NCBI GenBank assembly: GCA_002683825.1
Contig: NYUD01000086.1
Location: forward strand, 52,935-116,934
DNA: 64,000 nucleotides
Source of the DNA: Planctomycetota bacterium
Lineage (GTDB): Bacteria; Planctomycetota; UBA1135; GCA-002686595
Reading direction: 5' to 3'
This document shows, piece after piece, positions 38,483 to 47,686 of the stretch (the stretch's first letter is position 1; each line of letters begins with the position of its first letter). The translations under genes were made by a program, and so were the position numbers. The notes under the pieces were generated by a model, which saw only the letters and a list, made by a program, of their open reading frames with translations, made no database searches and was not told the DNA's origin.

Positions 38483-39088
38483 CTAGCTCGCATCGTCCAT
38501 CTTGGTGACGATGTGGTCGATTAGCCCGAATTGTCTGGATTCTTCCACGTTCATGAAGTGATCGCGGTCTGTTGCCTTGGCGATTTCTTTCGCATTCTTG
38601 CCGGTGTGGTGGGCAAGTATTTCCTCGAGACGTTTCTTTGCCTTGAGGATCTCTTCCACTTGGATCTCGAGGTCGGATGCGGTTCCCTGTGCGCCGCCCC
38701 AGGGCTGGTGGATCATGATCCGGGAATTGGGGAGGGCGAATCGCTTTCCGGGAGCCCCACCGGCAAGGAGGACGGCGCCCATCGATGCCGCCTGTCCGAG
38801 GCAATACGTGGCGACGTCGGGCTTGACGAACTGCATCGTGTCGTAGATCGCCATGCCGGCCGTCACGGAACCGCCGGGGGAGTTGACGTAGATGTTGATG
38901 TCCTGGGAGCGGTTGGCCTTGTCCAGGAACAGAAGCTGTGCCATGACGGCATTCGCAACGTTGTCATCGATCCCCGTTCCTATGAAGACGATCCGCTCTT
39001 CCAGCAGACGGGAATAAATGTCCATGGAGCGCTCGCCGCGCCCGGTTCTTTCGATGACGAACGGGATGAAACTATTGTGGGCACTCAT
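38483..39088 (-). CDS. clpP: ATP-dependent Clp protease proteolytic subunit
   Basis: A 201-residue serine peptidase forming the 14-mer Clp core. The catalytic triad is visible: Ser102 in [11 protein letters not shown], His127 in IMIHQPW and Asp178 in TDRDHF. The first strand [17 protein letters not shown] and the N-terminal IPFVIE processing region are standard. It lies between tig (122 nt gap with a hairpin) and clpX. Confidence 0.97.
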   Translation of the reverse strand: MSAHNSFIPFVIERTGRGERSMDIYSRLLEERIVFIGTGIDDNVANAVMAQLLFLDKANRSQDINIYVNSPGGSVTAGMAIYDTMQFVKPDVATYCLGQAASMGAVLLAGGAPGKRFALPNSRIMIHQPWGGAQGTASDLEIQVEEILKAKKRLEEILAHHTGKNAKEIAKATDRDHFMNVEESRQFGLIDHIVTKMDDAS

Positions 39089-39170
39089 GGGATGGACTGC
39101 GGCTCCTTGGGGATGAGAGCGGTGAATTCTTCGAAAAACGGTCGGTTGGGTGAGTCTCTAAGCGATCGTG

Positions 39171-39201
39171 CGCCCCCGTTCAACATGGCGCAGCGGGGGC
39201 G
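39171..39201 (-). promoter_or_regulatory. Hairpin between tig and clpP
   Basis: CGCCCCCG (39171-39178) and CGGGGGCG (39194-39201) form a perfect 8-bp stem with a 15-nt loop, beginning 9 nt after the tig stop on the minus strand. No T-run follows, so partial termination or a processing stop that separates tig from clpP-clpX levels is the most likely reading. Confidence 0.45.
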
Positions 39202-39210
39202 GGAGAGGTC

Positions 39211-40572
39211 CTATTCAGGCGGTACGACCTGGATATCGGCAGACTCGCGCAAAAAGCTGCGGACCTTGCGCTCGAGAAGCTCGATCCCCAGCTGATTCAC
39301 CAGGCCCTTCTGGTCCTTGTAGTAGCTCTGGACCTCCTGGGGCGTCGTGTTGTTGCGGCGCGCGATCGCGGCGAATTCCACCTCGAAGTCCTGTGCCTTC
39401 AGGAGCAGGCTCTGTTTCTTGGCGATCTCCTCGAACAGATAGATCGCTTTGAGGCCCCGGCGACTGGATTCCTCGGCCCCGCCCTTCTCGGCGTTGAGGC
39501 GCTCCTCGATGGTTTCGGCGTCGAGCTCTTCCTTTTCCAGGTTCTCGCGCAGTTCGGCGAGGCGGCCTTCCACTTGATCGCCCACCAGGACCTCGGGTAG
39601 GTCGAAGGGGTGGTCGCCCAGGATCCGTTCGATGAGGGTGTTCTCGACCCGGTGGTTCTCGGCCCCCTGCTTGTAGTCGAGGATGCGCGCGCGGATCGCT
39701 TCGGTCATGCCTGAGTCGGTCGTAACCTCCACGGCGGAGTGGAGTTCTTCATTCGTAGGCGGCGTGACCTTGTAGACCTCGTCGAAACGAACCTTCAGGG
39801 ATCCCTTCTTTCCGCGCGCCTCTTCCACCGGGAACTCGTCGGGAATTTCGACGCTGAATTCACGCTCGTCGCCCACCTTGGCCCCGAGAATTTTTTTCTC
39901 GAAGTCTTCCTGCAGTACGCCCCAGGGGGTGGTCTTGGGGCTGAGTCGCATGCCCTCGCGTTCGAGGCAGGGTTCGCTTTCCCCATCGACGACGTAGCTG
40001 ATTTGACAGAGCATCATGCCCTCCGCCTCGAGTCCCTCGTCCCCTGCGGCTTCGACCCGCGAGTTTTGGCGTTTCAGATCCTCGAGGGCGCTCTCGACTT
40101 CCTCGTCGGACACGCCTACGCTGCGCCCCTCGACCTGCAGCCCCTCGATTTGCCCCAGCTCGATCTCGGGTCGGAGCGGGATTTCAAACTCGGTATTGAG
40201 GTCCTCGCCCGCGCCCGGGAAGTCTGCGACCTGGACGCGAGGAGCTGCGGCGGGGGCGAGTTCGCCGTCCTCCACGGCCTTCTGGAGGCCGTGCTCGAGG
40301 AAGTGCTGCATGACCTCCTGATCGATGTCCTTGCCGAACTGCTTCTCGATCATTTCCCTCGGTGCTTTCCCGGGCCGGAAGCCTTTGACCCGAAAACGCT
40401 TTCCTAAATTGCTCGTGATCTGGCTGCGGGCCTGGATGAGCGTGGCGGAGGGGACGTGGAGCCGGACCTGGGCCGAACACGGTGCGGCCTTTTCGACGTG
40501 CACCTCGACGCCCTGGAATCCGCCCTGGGATCCAGTGGTTTTCGGGGATCGGCTGTGCGCTTTCTGGCCCAT
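39211..40572 (-). CDS. tig: Trigger factor
   Basis: A 453-residue ribosome-bound chaperone with prolyl isomerase. The ribosome-binding signature GFRPGKAPREM is near residue 66, after an N-terminal extension of about 20 Lys/Ser/Gly-rich residues unlike E. coli. The FKBP-like domain is present (VGDEREFSVEIPDEFPVEEA) and the long helical C-terminal arms follow. The ATG at 40572 gives MGQKAHSRSPK; a longer frame upstream is non-conserved. First of tig-clpP-clpX and divergent from the RND adaptor. Confidence 0.93.
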   Translation of the reverse strand: MGQKAHSRSPKTTGSQGGFQGVEVHVEKAAPCSAQVRLHVPSATLIQARSQITSNLGKRFRVKGFRPGKAPREMIEKQFGKDIDQEVMQHFLEHGLQKAVEDGELAPAAAPRVQVADFPGAGEDLNTEFEIPLRPEIELGQIEGLQVEGRSVGVSDEEVESALEDLKRQNSRVEAAGDEGLEAEGMMLCQISYVVDGESEPCLEREGMRLSPKTTPWGVLQEDFEKKILGAKVGDEREFSVEIPDEFPVEEARGKKGSLKVRFDEVYKVTPPTNEELHSAVEVTTDSGMTEAIRARILDYKQGAENHRVENTLIERILGDHPFDLPEVLVGDQVEGRLAELRENLEKEELDAETIEERLNAEKGGAEESSRRGLKAIYLFEEIAKKQSLLLKAQDFEVEFAAIARRNNTTPQEVQSYYKDQKGLVNQLGIELLERKVRSFLRESADIQVVPPE

Positions 40573-40775
40573 GGTGCGTCTTTCGTCCCTGCGTTGGAGG
40601 AGGCGAACCGGCGAGGGTATCGAGCCCGTTGTCGGCCGTCCAGCGCGCCGTTTGTACGAAGGGGCCTGCGCTCGAGGAGGCCAGGGTCTACCCTTACAGG
40701 AGTCGGAGAAAACTGGCGAAATGGGGATGGACAAGGCGAGCGATGACGGGTTGAGCTGAAGGACGCACACGAGCG

Positions 40776-42068
40776 ATGAACCGCACCCTAACCAGCGCAT
40801 TGGCCATCCTCCTGATCATCGCTACGAGCGTTCCGATCTGGTTTTTCTTCGTGGCCATCGAGGCGAAGCCCCCGCGGGCGACGGTCCGTGATCTGGGCCC
40901 GGTGCCCGTACGCGGTTTGCGGGTGTTCCGGCGCGAGCTGATCCCCGAGATCGTGGTGGTCGGAAACCTGGAGGCCCGTCGGAGAATGGTGATCTCGACC
41001 GAGCTGGGGGGGCGTATCCAGGCGGTTCATCACGGCTGGAGGCCAGGGGCTCTGGTCCAGGAGGGCGAGCTGCTCATTCAGCTCGATCCGGTGGACCGGG
41101 ACCTGGATCTGCGTGTGGCGGGGGCCTCCCGCTCACAAGCCCAGGCCGACCTGCGTGCGGCCGAGGTGCGCGCCCTGCGCGCACGCGCCGGCGAAGCCAA
41201 GGCAAGCGAACTGTTGCAGGTCTCCCTGCGCGAGCACGAGCGCTACTCGAAACTTCAGGGCGCTGGAACGGAGAGCGCTAGCCTGCTCGACCGCGTCCTC
41301 GCCGAGCGGCTCGATGCCGAACTGGCCCTGGAGAATGCGACGCTGGAGCTCGAGGCCGGTGCGGCCGCCCTGGCGGGGGCCCAGGCCGCGCTGGAAGTCG
41401 CGATCTCGGCCGAGGACATGGCGCGGCGGAACCTGCAGAAGTGCTCCCTGCGCGCGCCGTTCGCAGGGCGACTGGCCGGAGCGGTCCCGACGATCGGAAC
41501 CTGGGTCGCCCCGGGGGCGGCCCTGGGGGAGCTCGTCGATCCCGAGTCCCTGGTGCTCGCGGCTCGCGTTTCGGAGCGCAACCTCCTGCGCATTCCCCTG
41601 GGCGCCACGGCAACGCTCGAGTTTCCTTCCGCGGGAAGTGGGGCAGGGAGCGCGGGGAGAGTGACGGCGATCGATGCCGTTACCGAGACCGCGGTGCGAC
41701 ACGGACGTGTCGAGATCGAACCGACATCGGGTTTCGAGGCGGTGCCGCCTCCCGGAGGTGGGGACACCTCGCGGACCTGGCTGCCCGCCGGTCTCTTTGG
41801 GCGGGCGCGTATCCAGCTACAAAGCACTCGCTCGATCTGGATCGAAAGGCAATTTCTGGTCTGGAGGAGAGACGAACCCTTCTGCTTCGTCGCCCGAGAC
41901 GGTCCGGAAGGAGTTCGGGTCGCCGAAGAGCGCCGGATGGGACTCGGCGCCCCGCACGGGGAGGGCTTTCTGGTCGAATCCGGACTGGACGAGGGAGACG
42001 AGCTTCTCATACACCCCCTCGAGCGGCTTTCCGACGGCGCTGAAATCACGGGAGAGAGCGCGCGATGA
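40776..42068 (+). CDS. RND efflux periplasmic adaptor (membrane fusion protein)
   Basis: A 430-residue protein with an N-terminal signal/anchor (LAILLIIATSVPIWFFFV). The lipoyl-like half-motifs are VVGNLEARRRMVISTELGG and SLRAPFAGRLAGAVPTIGTW, flanking a long coiled-coil hairpin rich in Ala, Glu and Leu (residues 110-210). A beta-barrel domain (LVLAARVSERNLLRIPLGAT) and membrane-proximal domain end the protein. It connects the inner-membrane pump to an outer-membrane channel. It overlaps the RND gene by 4 nt (ATGA). No TolC-type gene is near. Substrate unknown. Confidence 0.9.
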   Translation: MNRTLTSALAILLIIATSVPIWFFFVAIEAKPPRATVRDLGPVPVRGLRVFRRELIPEIVVVGNLEARRRMVISTELGGRIQAVHHGWRPGALVQEGELLIQLDPVDRDLDLRVAGASRSQAQADLRAAEVRALRARAGEAKASELLQVSLREHERYSKLQGAGTESASLLDRVLAERLDAELALENATLELEAGAAALAGAQAALEVAISAEDMARRNLQKCSLRAPFAGRLAGAVPTIGTWVAPGAALGELVDPESLVLAARVSERNLLRIPLGATATLEFPSAGSGAGSAGRVTAIDAVTETAVRHGRVEIEPTSGFEAVPPPGGGDTSRTWLPAGLFGRARIQLQSTRSIWIERQFLVWRRDEPFCFVARDGPEGVRVAEERRMGLGAPHGEGFLVESGLDEGDELLIHPLERLSDGAEITGESAR

Positions 42069-45000
42069 TCCGGGCTGTGGCGCGATTCGCCGTCAATAAC
42101 CCGGTCTCCGTCAACCTGGCCACCTTGACGGTCGCCGCGGCGGGAATCTTCGCCTACCTGTCCATGCCGCGCGAGGTTTTCCCGAACTTCACACTGGGGA
42201 CGATCACCGTCACGACCGTCTACCCGGGCGCCGCCCCCGAGGACGTGGAGCGCCTGGTCACGCTTCCGGTCGAAGATCAACTGGAGGGCATCGAGGGTCG
42301 CCGTGAGATGACTTCCACTTCCCAGGAAGGGTACTCGCTGGTCACGCTGACCGCCCATCCGAGCGCGGACATGAGCCGCATGCTGGAAGATGTGCGAGCG
42401 GCGATGCAATCGGGCGACCTGGAGCTGCCCGACGATGTCGACGATCCGGTTGTCGACGAGATTCGAAGTGAGTTCCCGGCCATCGCGGTCTTCGTGTACG
42501 GGCATGAGAGCGAAGACGTGCTGCGGCGAATCGCCGAGGACACCAAACGCGCTCTGGAGAAGATCAGCGGTGTCAGTCAGGTCATCCTGCAGGGGCAACG
42601 GCTGCCGCGCGTTTGGATCGAGGTGGATCCGCTCGCACTGGAGAGCTACGGGTTGACCCTCGATGACGTCGGACGCGCGGTTCGAGGCCGCGTATCGGAT
42701 CGACCTGTAGGGCGGCTCGAGACGGAGTCGGGGGACTACCTCATGCGCGTGGATGCCGGTGTGAGCAAGGCCGACGACCTACGCGAACTGCCCGTCATTC
42801 ACAGACCAGATGGAACCGCTGTGACGCTGGAGGAGATCGCCCGGCTCAGCGATACGTACGAGCGGCGTGCCGTGCGTTCGCGCTTCATGGGGCGTCCATC
42901 GATCTATCTGCGAGTCAACAAGGGAGCTCGCGGCGACGCAATTCAAATCACGCGCGAGGCCTACGAACTCCTCGAGGAGTTGCGTGCCGAGCTTCCCTCC
43001 GGCGTTGGATTGGGGACCAATTCCGATCTTTCGATCTACGTCAGAAATCGCCTGAAGGTCATGAAGAACTCCGCCTTTGTCGGCGGCGTGCTGGTCCTGA
43101 TCTCCCTGATTCTGTTCCTGAATTTGCGCATCGCCTGCATGACGGCACTCGGGATTCCCCTGGCCTTCCTCGGCGGCCTTGTCCTCGCGTCCGCAATCGG
43201 GTTGACGATGAACATGCTGACCATGTTTGCATTGATCGTCGTACTGGGAATGATCGTGGACGACGCGATCGTGGTCGGTGAGAACGCCTACCGCCTGATG
43301 GAGGAGGGGCTCTCGCCGGCCGAGGCTGCCGTCCAGGGGGTTGCCGAGGTCGGAAAGCCCGTAACGGCGACCATTTTCACGACGATCGCGGCCTTCCTGC
43401 CGATGCTCTTGATCGGCGGAACCATGGGCCAGTTCATGCGGCCCCTGCCTCTGATCGTGAGCTTTTGCCTCATCGCTTCCCTGTTCGAGGCGCTCCTGGT
43501 CTTGCCGGCCCATCTGGCCCACTGGACCGGTCGGGTGCGCGCGCCGGGCGTCGAGGGTAAGTCCGATCGGCGCTGGTACGAGCCGTTGCGCGACCTCTAC
43601 GTTCGTGTGCTGGCTTTCTGCGTGCGCTGGCGCTATCCGACGGTGGTGCTCGTGTTCACCGGCATCGCCTTGCTCGCGGGCTTCGCGGCCTACCGGATTC
43701 CCTTGGTTCTGTTCGACGACTTCGAGTCCAAGGTGTTCTCGGTCAACGTGCGCACGCTGACCGGTACCTCCTTGGCCGAGACGGACGAAGTCGTCCAGGA
43801 GCTAGACAAGCGCATCTTCGAGCTGCCCGATAACGAGCTGGACAGCACGAACTCCGTGGCCGGGGTTTCCTACGTCGATGCTTCGCAGTTCACCGTTGCG
43901 CAGAACCTCGGACAGGTTTGGGTCGAGCTGCGCGAGGATACGGGGAATCGCCGACCTACCAGCGAGATCATCGAGGACCTGCGGACGCGCTTTCTCGACG
44001 ACCCCCCGCAGAAAGTCGAGAGTCTCGACATCAGCCAGCCCCAGGCTGGTCCGACCGGGCGGGCGATCGATGTATCCATCCGCGGTCCCGACATCGCGCT
44101 CTTGAGCGAGGTGGCCGATGACTTGAAGGCGTTCCTCGCGACCTTCCGCGGCGTGCGCGACATTCACGACAACGCCAGGCGTGGCAAGCGTGAGGTGCGC
44201 CTGCGCGTCAGCGATGAGGGGCGCCTGCTCGGATTCGATGAGGACTCACTGTCGCGTGAACTGCGGACAGCATTTGAGGGTCTGCGTTACGGGCGACTAC
44301 GGCGTGGCAACGACGATGTGGAGATCATCGTGAAGTTGCCGGAGGATTTGCGCGAGAGGCGCTCCGTGCTCGAGCATGTGCTGATCAGCCTGCCCGGGCC
44401 GCCGCCGAATGGAGAAGGAGAGGTTCGCCATTGCGTTCCCCTTGCCATGGTTTGCGAGCTGCAGGAAACGACGGGGCCGGCCCGGATTTCACGCGACGAC
44501 GGTGAGCGGTCCATCAGCGTACTGGCGGATGTGAACAAGGCGGAGGGCAACACGGCCAGAATCACCGGCGCCATCGAACGCAGGTACAGCGATCTGGCCC
44601 TACGCTACCCCGGGATTTCGATGGAGTTTCAGGGCGAGGCGGAGGACGCGGCGGAGTCGTTTGCGGGCCTGCGGGTTTCGCTGGTTCTGGCGCTCTTCCT
44701 CATCTACATGATTCTCGGCAGCCTGTTCCAGTCGCTGATGAAGCCGCTGGCGGTCATGGCGGCGATTCCCTTCGGTGCTGTCGGCATGATTCTCGGGCAT
44801 GCATGGATGGATCGTCCGCTCTCCTTCATGTCGCTCATCGGTTTCGTCGCTCTGACCGGGATCGTGGTCAACGACTCACTGATCCTGCTCGACTTCGTCA
44901 ATCAACGCCGCGCTGCGGGCATGAAACTGATGGAATCGCTGATCGTCGCCGGCCGTCAGCGCTTTCGTCCGATCCTGTTGACCTCGGTGACGACCATGTT

Positions 45001-45265
45001 GGGGCTCACGCCTTTGACCTTGTTCGCCAGCGGTCAGGCGCGATTTCTGCAGCCGATGGCCATCACGATCTTCTTCGGGCTGCTCTTTTCGACGTCTCTC
45101 ATTCTGGTCGTCATTCCCTGCACCTACGCGATCCTGGAGGATCTCATGGTGCTCCTGCGCCACCCGGCCACGACGATTCGGGCGCTCGTGCACGGAGAGA
45201 TCGTCCACGAGCGGGATCCAAAGTTGCAAGGGCCTCCCGCGAGCCTATCCTCCTCCGAAGCATGA
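42065..45265 (+). CDS. RND efflux transporter, permease subunit
   Basis: A 1066-residue proton-driven exporter of the HAE1-like RND family. There are 12 expected helices with two large periplasmic loops. N-terminal MIRAVARFAVNNPVSVNLAT is followed by YPGAAPEDVERLVTLPVED, a porter-domain block. Helix 4 carries the proton-relay aspartates in LGMIVDDAIVVGENAYRLM. The second half has FMSLIGFVALTGIVVNDSLI. Length is standard. It is coupled to the adaptor and to a GNAT gene by ATGA overlaps. Substrates cannot be inferred; a drug, lipid or metabolite exporter is typical. Confidence 0.94.
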   Translation: MIRAVARFAVNNPVSVNLATLTVAAAGIFAYLSMPREVFPNFTLGTITVTTVYPGAAPEDVERLVTLPVEDQLEGIEGRREMTSTSQEGYSLVTLTAHPSADMSRMLEDVRAAMQSGDLELPDDVDDPVVDEIRSEFPAIAVFVYGHESEDVLRRIAEDTKRALEKISGVSQVILQGQRLPRVWIEVDPLALESYGLTLDDVGRAVRGRVSDRPVGRLETESGDYLMRVDAGVSKADDLRELPVIHRPDGTAVTLEEIARLSDTYERRAVRSRFMGRPSIYLRVNKGARGDAIQITREAYELLEELRAELPSGVGLGTNSDLSIYVRNRLKVMKNSAFVGGVLVLISLILFLNLRIACMTALGIPLAFLGGLVLASAIGLTMNMLTMFALIVVLGMIVDDAIVVGENAYRLMEEGLSPAEAAVQGVAEVGKPVTATIFTTIAAFLPMLLIGGTMGQFMRPLPLIVSFCLIASLFEALLVLPAHLAHWTGRVRAPGVEGKSDRRWYEPLRDLYVRVLAFCVRWRYPTVVLVFTGIALLAGFAAYRIPLVLFDDFESKVFSVNVRTLTGTSLAETDEVVQELDKRIFELPDNELDSTNSVAGVSYVDASQFTVAQNLGQVWVELREDTGNRRPTSEIIEDLRTRFLDDPPQKVESLDISQPQAGPTGRAIDVSIRGPDIALLSEVADDLKAFLATFRGVRDIHDNARRGKREVRLRVSDEGRLLGFDEDSLSRELRTAFEGLRYGRLRRGNDDVEIIVKLPEDLRERRSVLEHVLISLPGPPPNGEGEVRHCVPLAMVCELQETTGPARISRDDGERSISVLADVNKAEGNTARITGAIERRYSDLALRYPGISMEFQGEAEDAAESFAGLRVSLVLALFLIYMILGSLFQSLMKPLAVMAAIPFGAVGMILGHAWMDRPLSFMSLIGFVALTGIVVNDSLILLDFVNQRRAAGMKLMESLIVAGRQRFRPILLTSVTTMLGLTPLTLFASGQARFLQPMAITIFFGLLFSTSLILVVIPCTYAILEDLMVLLRHPATTIRALVHGEIVHERDPKLQGPPASLSSSEA

Positions 45266-45723
45266 ACCTTCGACTCCGAGCTGTAGACGAACTCGAGGAG
45301 GCCTTCTCACTTCTGACGCTCCTGGATCGTGCGGCGAAGGAAGGCGGCCGGACTTGGCGTGACGAAGAGATCCCGCCGGGCGTCGCTCGACGGTTCCTCG
45401 AACGCTCGTTCGGCCGGCCGGAAACCGTCGTGATCGTGGCCGAGGAGGTCGAAGAACGGGAGGTCTTGGCGGTGATCGCGAGCGGTCCTTTCGAGGATCC
45501 GTTGTCGCTCGAGGTTGCCCCGATGATCGTGTTGCTGTACGTGCAGCCGGAGATCCGTCATCGTGGAGTGGCGCGTGCGTTGATTCTCGAGTTGAGTCGG
45601 TGCCTTGTGCAGCGAGGGTTCGAGGCGCTCTTGGCGCGGGCGGGGCACAATGATGACGCGCTTATTTCCATGGCCGAGCGGTTGGGGATGATTCGCACGT
45701 TTGAGGTGATGTCCTCGGAGTAG
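45262..45723 (+). CDS. GNAT-family N-acetyltransferase
   Basis: A 153-residue protein whose ATG overlaps the RND stop (ATGA), so it is probably translated by coupling. The acetyl-CoA-binding motif A is YVQPEIRHRGVARALILEL (R/Q-x-x-G-x-A pattern), with the following helix and NDDALISMAERLGM matching the GNAT motif B region. The N-terminal half has an acidic helix. The substrate is unknown; modification of a pump substrate is a possible reading from context only. Confidence 0.82.
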   Translation: MNLRLRAVDELEEAFSLLTLLDRAAKEGGRTWRDEEIPPGVARRFLERSFGRPETVVIVAEEVEEREVLAVIASGPFEDPLSLEVAPMIVLLYVQPEIRHRGVARALILELSRCLVQRGFEALLARAGHNDDALISMAERLGMIRTFEVMSSE

Positions 45724-45863
45724 TGGGGGTATGTCGGTCGTTTCGGGGCTTCGAATAGCGCCAGCGGATAAGCCGTCCTGGTTTTCCGAAGGCTCTCTCG
45801 ACACCCCCACTCATCCGTCCAGCGCATCGGTCCGGGACCCCCTCCGAACCTCTCCGGTGCTCC

Positions 45864-46682
45864 CTAGTGTCGCCCAGGCAAGAGCCGGATCGAAGCGCCC
45901 GCGGCGATCGTCCAGTTGTCTGCGTTCACTTCACCGAGCGAAACCCCGGAGAGGCCTACGGCGTCACCAAAGGTGACAAAGCGGTACATGGCCTGGCCGT
46001 AGACCGAGAGCCACGGCAAGGGATAGAACGCGACTCCCGCCCCGATGTCGACGTTGACACCGTTCTTGAGCTGTGCTTCGCCGACCTGGGCGAACGTTAG
46101 AGCGCTGTCGGTGGCTCCGTTCTTGATATCGGCCCGACTCCAGCCGACACCTGCTACCGCGTAGGGCTGAACCGGGGTCTCTACCCAGCAGTAGCGACGC
46201 ATGAGCAGGTCCAGGTTCTGGATCTCCGTAGCGTGGGAGAGAGCCGAGCCCGAGACGTGTCCATTGTGATCGATCCTGTCGTACTGAAGGACGGCTTCCC
46301 AGCTCTTCCAGCGGTAGCTGATCGAGAAGCCGACGCTTTGTGCGTTTTGGAGGTCGGGAATGACGATCGCGTCGGTTGCACCCTGAAGAACCAGGTCGCC
46401 GTCGAAATCATCGTCCTCCACGCCGGTCTTGTTGAGATAGGCGCCCACCCACAGGCCCTGGGCCGGCCAGGCCTCGGCGCCGTCGTCGCGGGGGCGCAGG
46501 TCGCGGACGTCGGAGCGGGGAGCGTAGCTTGCGACCCCGGAGGCATGCTCCCGAGTCACCACGAGGGTGGGCATGGCGGCGAGGCGGGGCTCCCGGGTGC
46601 TCGAGCATGCTACGGCAGTGAGTGCGAGGATCGCGACCGCAGAACGACAGAGGATAGAACGCGGCTGTTTGGAGCCCTGCAT
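45864..46682 (-). CDS. Predicted outer-membrane beta-barrel lipoprotein
   Basis: About 272 residues from the ATG at 46682. Signal peptide ends ALTAVAC (lipobox). The mature part shows alternating strands with aromatic ends (WVGAYLNKTG, GFSISYRWKSWEAVLQYDR, PYAVAGVGWSRADI, GAGVAFYPLPWLSVYGQAMY, WTIAAGASIRLLPGRH), typical of small eight-stranded barrels. The last residues do not end in the common C-terminal Phe. It may be a pore-like or structural outer-membrane protein, or a periplasmic barrel. Convergent with the GNAT gene. Confidence 0.72.
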   Translation of the reverse strand: MQGSKQPRSILCRSAVAILALTAVACSSTREPRLAAMPTLVVTREHASGVASYAPRSDVRDLRPRDDGAEAWPAQGLWVGAYLNKTGVEDDDFDGDLVLQGATDAIVIPDLQNAQSVGFSISYRWKSWEAVLQYDRIDHNGHVSGSALSHATEIQNLDLLMRRYCWVETPVQPYAVAGVGWSRADIKNGATDSALTFAQVGEAQLKNGVNVDIGAGVAFYPLPWLSVYGQAMYRFVTFGDAVGLSGVSLGEVNADNWTIAAGASIRLLPGRH

Positions 46683-47026
46683 GGAAGACAGTCTCTGCAA
46701 CGGAACGGGGTCATCGGGTCTCACGAGTGGGGCGCGAGAACCCGGTTGGGCAGGTACTCGGCATATCACGGCCGGGACCGAAGCCAGAACGAAAAAAAGC
46801 CTGCAATGAACCGGCTTCCGGCGGTTTGAGGGTTTTTGACCTGAGGGACGATAGAAGCTTCATCCGGGGTGTGAGCGCGGAGACAGCCTGTTCCCCGATG
46901 CCCCGGCCGGGGGCCAGCCCATCCCCCGGGCACGCTTCGGGTGGAGGGGAGCTGAGACCGGGGACGAGGCCGGCGTTCGCCGGGGACACGGATATCTCGG
47001 CGTTTGCGGAGCATGCCCCGCGTGTC
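46683..47026. other. Intergenic region between the barrel gene and lutC
   Basis: A 344-nt region with no gene that I can support on either strand. It contains the promoter region of the outer-membrane protein gene and the 3' end of the lut operon. A GC-rich block at about 46900-46960 has no obvious repeat or open frame. The only structured element is the candidate terminator at 46792-46826. Confidence 0.6.
46792..46826 (-). terminator. Candidate terminator of the lut operon
   Basis: On the minus strand AACCG/CGGTT arms (46826-46822 and 46813-46809) are followed after 10 nt by seven T (46798-46792), about 200 nt downstream of the lutC stop. The gap between stem and T-run makes it an imperfect intrinsic terminator. 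Confidence 0.3.
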
Positions 47027-47686
47027 TCAGCAGGGAGGCATCGCCGGCCCGTCTGCGACCAGGATGACATGCAGCTCCTGGGGGCCGTGGACGCCGACGA
47101 CCAGGGTGAGCTCGATGTCCCCCGTGCGGGAGGGACCGGTGATGAAGGTCGCCACCGGCAAGAGGTCGGAAGCGAGCCTCTCCAGGGCTTCTCCGAGTCC
47201 GGAAACGATGTCTTGTTCGTGCAGCACGGCCACGTGGACCCGGGGCAGCAGGGAGGCCAGGCGATGGGGCTCGCAGGGAGAGGCGAGGACCAGTGTGCCC
47301 GTCTCCGCGATGGCGAACTGGACCTGGGTGAGCCCCAGTTCGGCTGCCAGCAGCTCCTCTCGCCCGGCCTGCGGCGTCACGACACCGGCGCAGCCCGCCG
47401 CGGCCAGAAGCGCTCGAATTTCGGGTGTGTCCGACGAGAGGACGCTCCGGGCCCGGGCTGCGGCCATGCGTTGCGCCAGAACGGGCGCTGCGTCGGCGAA
47501 AGACTTCACGCGGTGAACCTGGCCGTCCGCGGCGATGAGCGCTCTCCGGAACTCTTCGACCAGGGTTGCCCGCGGGGGATGGGATGCGGAGAGCCCCGGT
47601 CCGGGCGCACGCTGCAGGGGCTCGGTGTGGGCGAGGCTCTCTCGAATCCGACCCAGAATCTCGTCCCGCGCGGAGGCTGTGCTCAC
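47027..47686 (-). CDS. lutC: Lactate utilization protein LutC (LUD domain)
   Basis: A 219-residue LUD-domain protein, the third subunit of the LutABC L-lactate oxidase complex. Family blocks [29 protein letters not shown] and [20 protein letters not shown] are present. The start is GTG at 47686, overlapping the lutB stop as GTGA, so translation is coupled. A much longer in-frame extension upstream lies inside lutB in another frame and is rejected. Last gene of the operon. Confidence 0.93.
   Translation of the reverse strand: MSTASARDEILGRIRESLAHTEPLQRAPGPGLSASHPPRATLVEEFRRALIAADGQVHRVKSFADAAPVLAQRMAAARARSVLSSDTPEIRALLAAAGCAGVVTPQAGREELLAAELGLTQVQFAIAETGTLVLASPCEPHRLASLLPRVHVAVLHEQDIVSGLGEALERLASDLLPVATFITGPSRTGDIELTLVVGVHGPQELHVILVADGPAMPPC

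Noticed and set aside
45723..45810. Inverted repeat GTGGGGGT / ACCCCCAC between GNAT and the barrel gene
   Set aside because: The loop is 72 nt and there is no T-run, so it is too weak for a terminator or operator claim.
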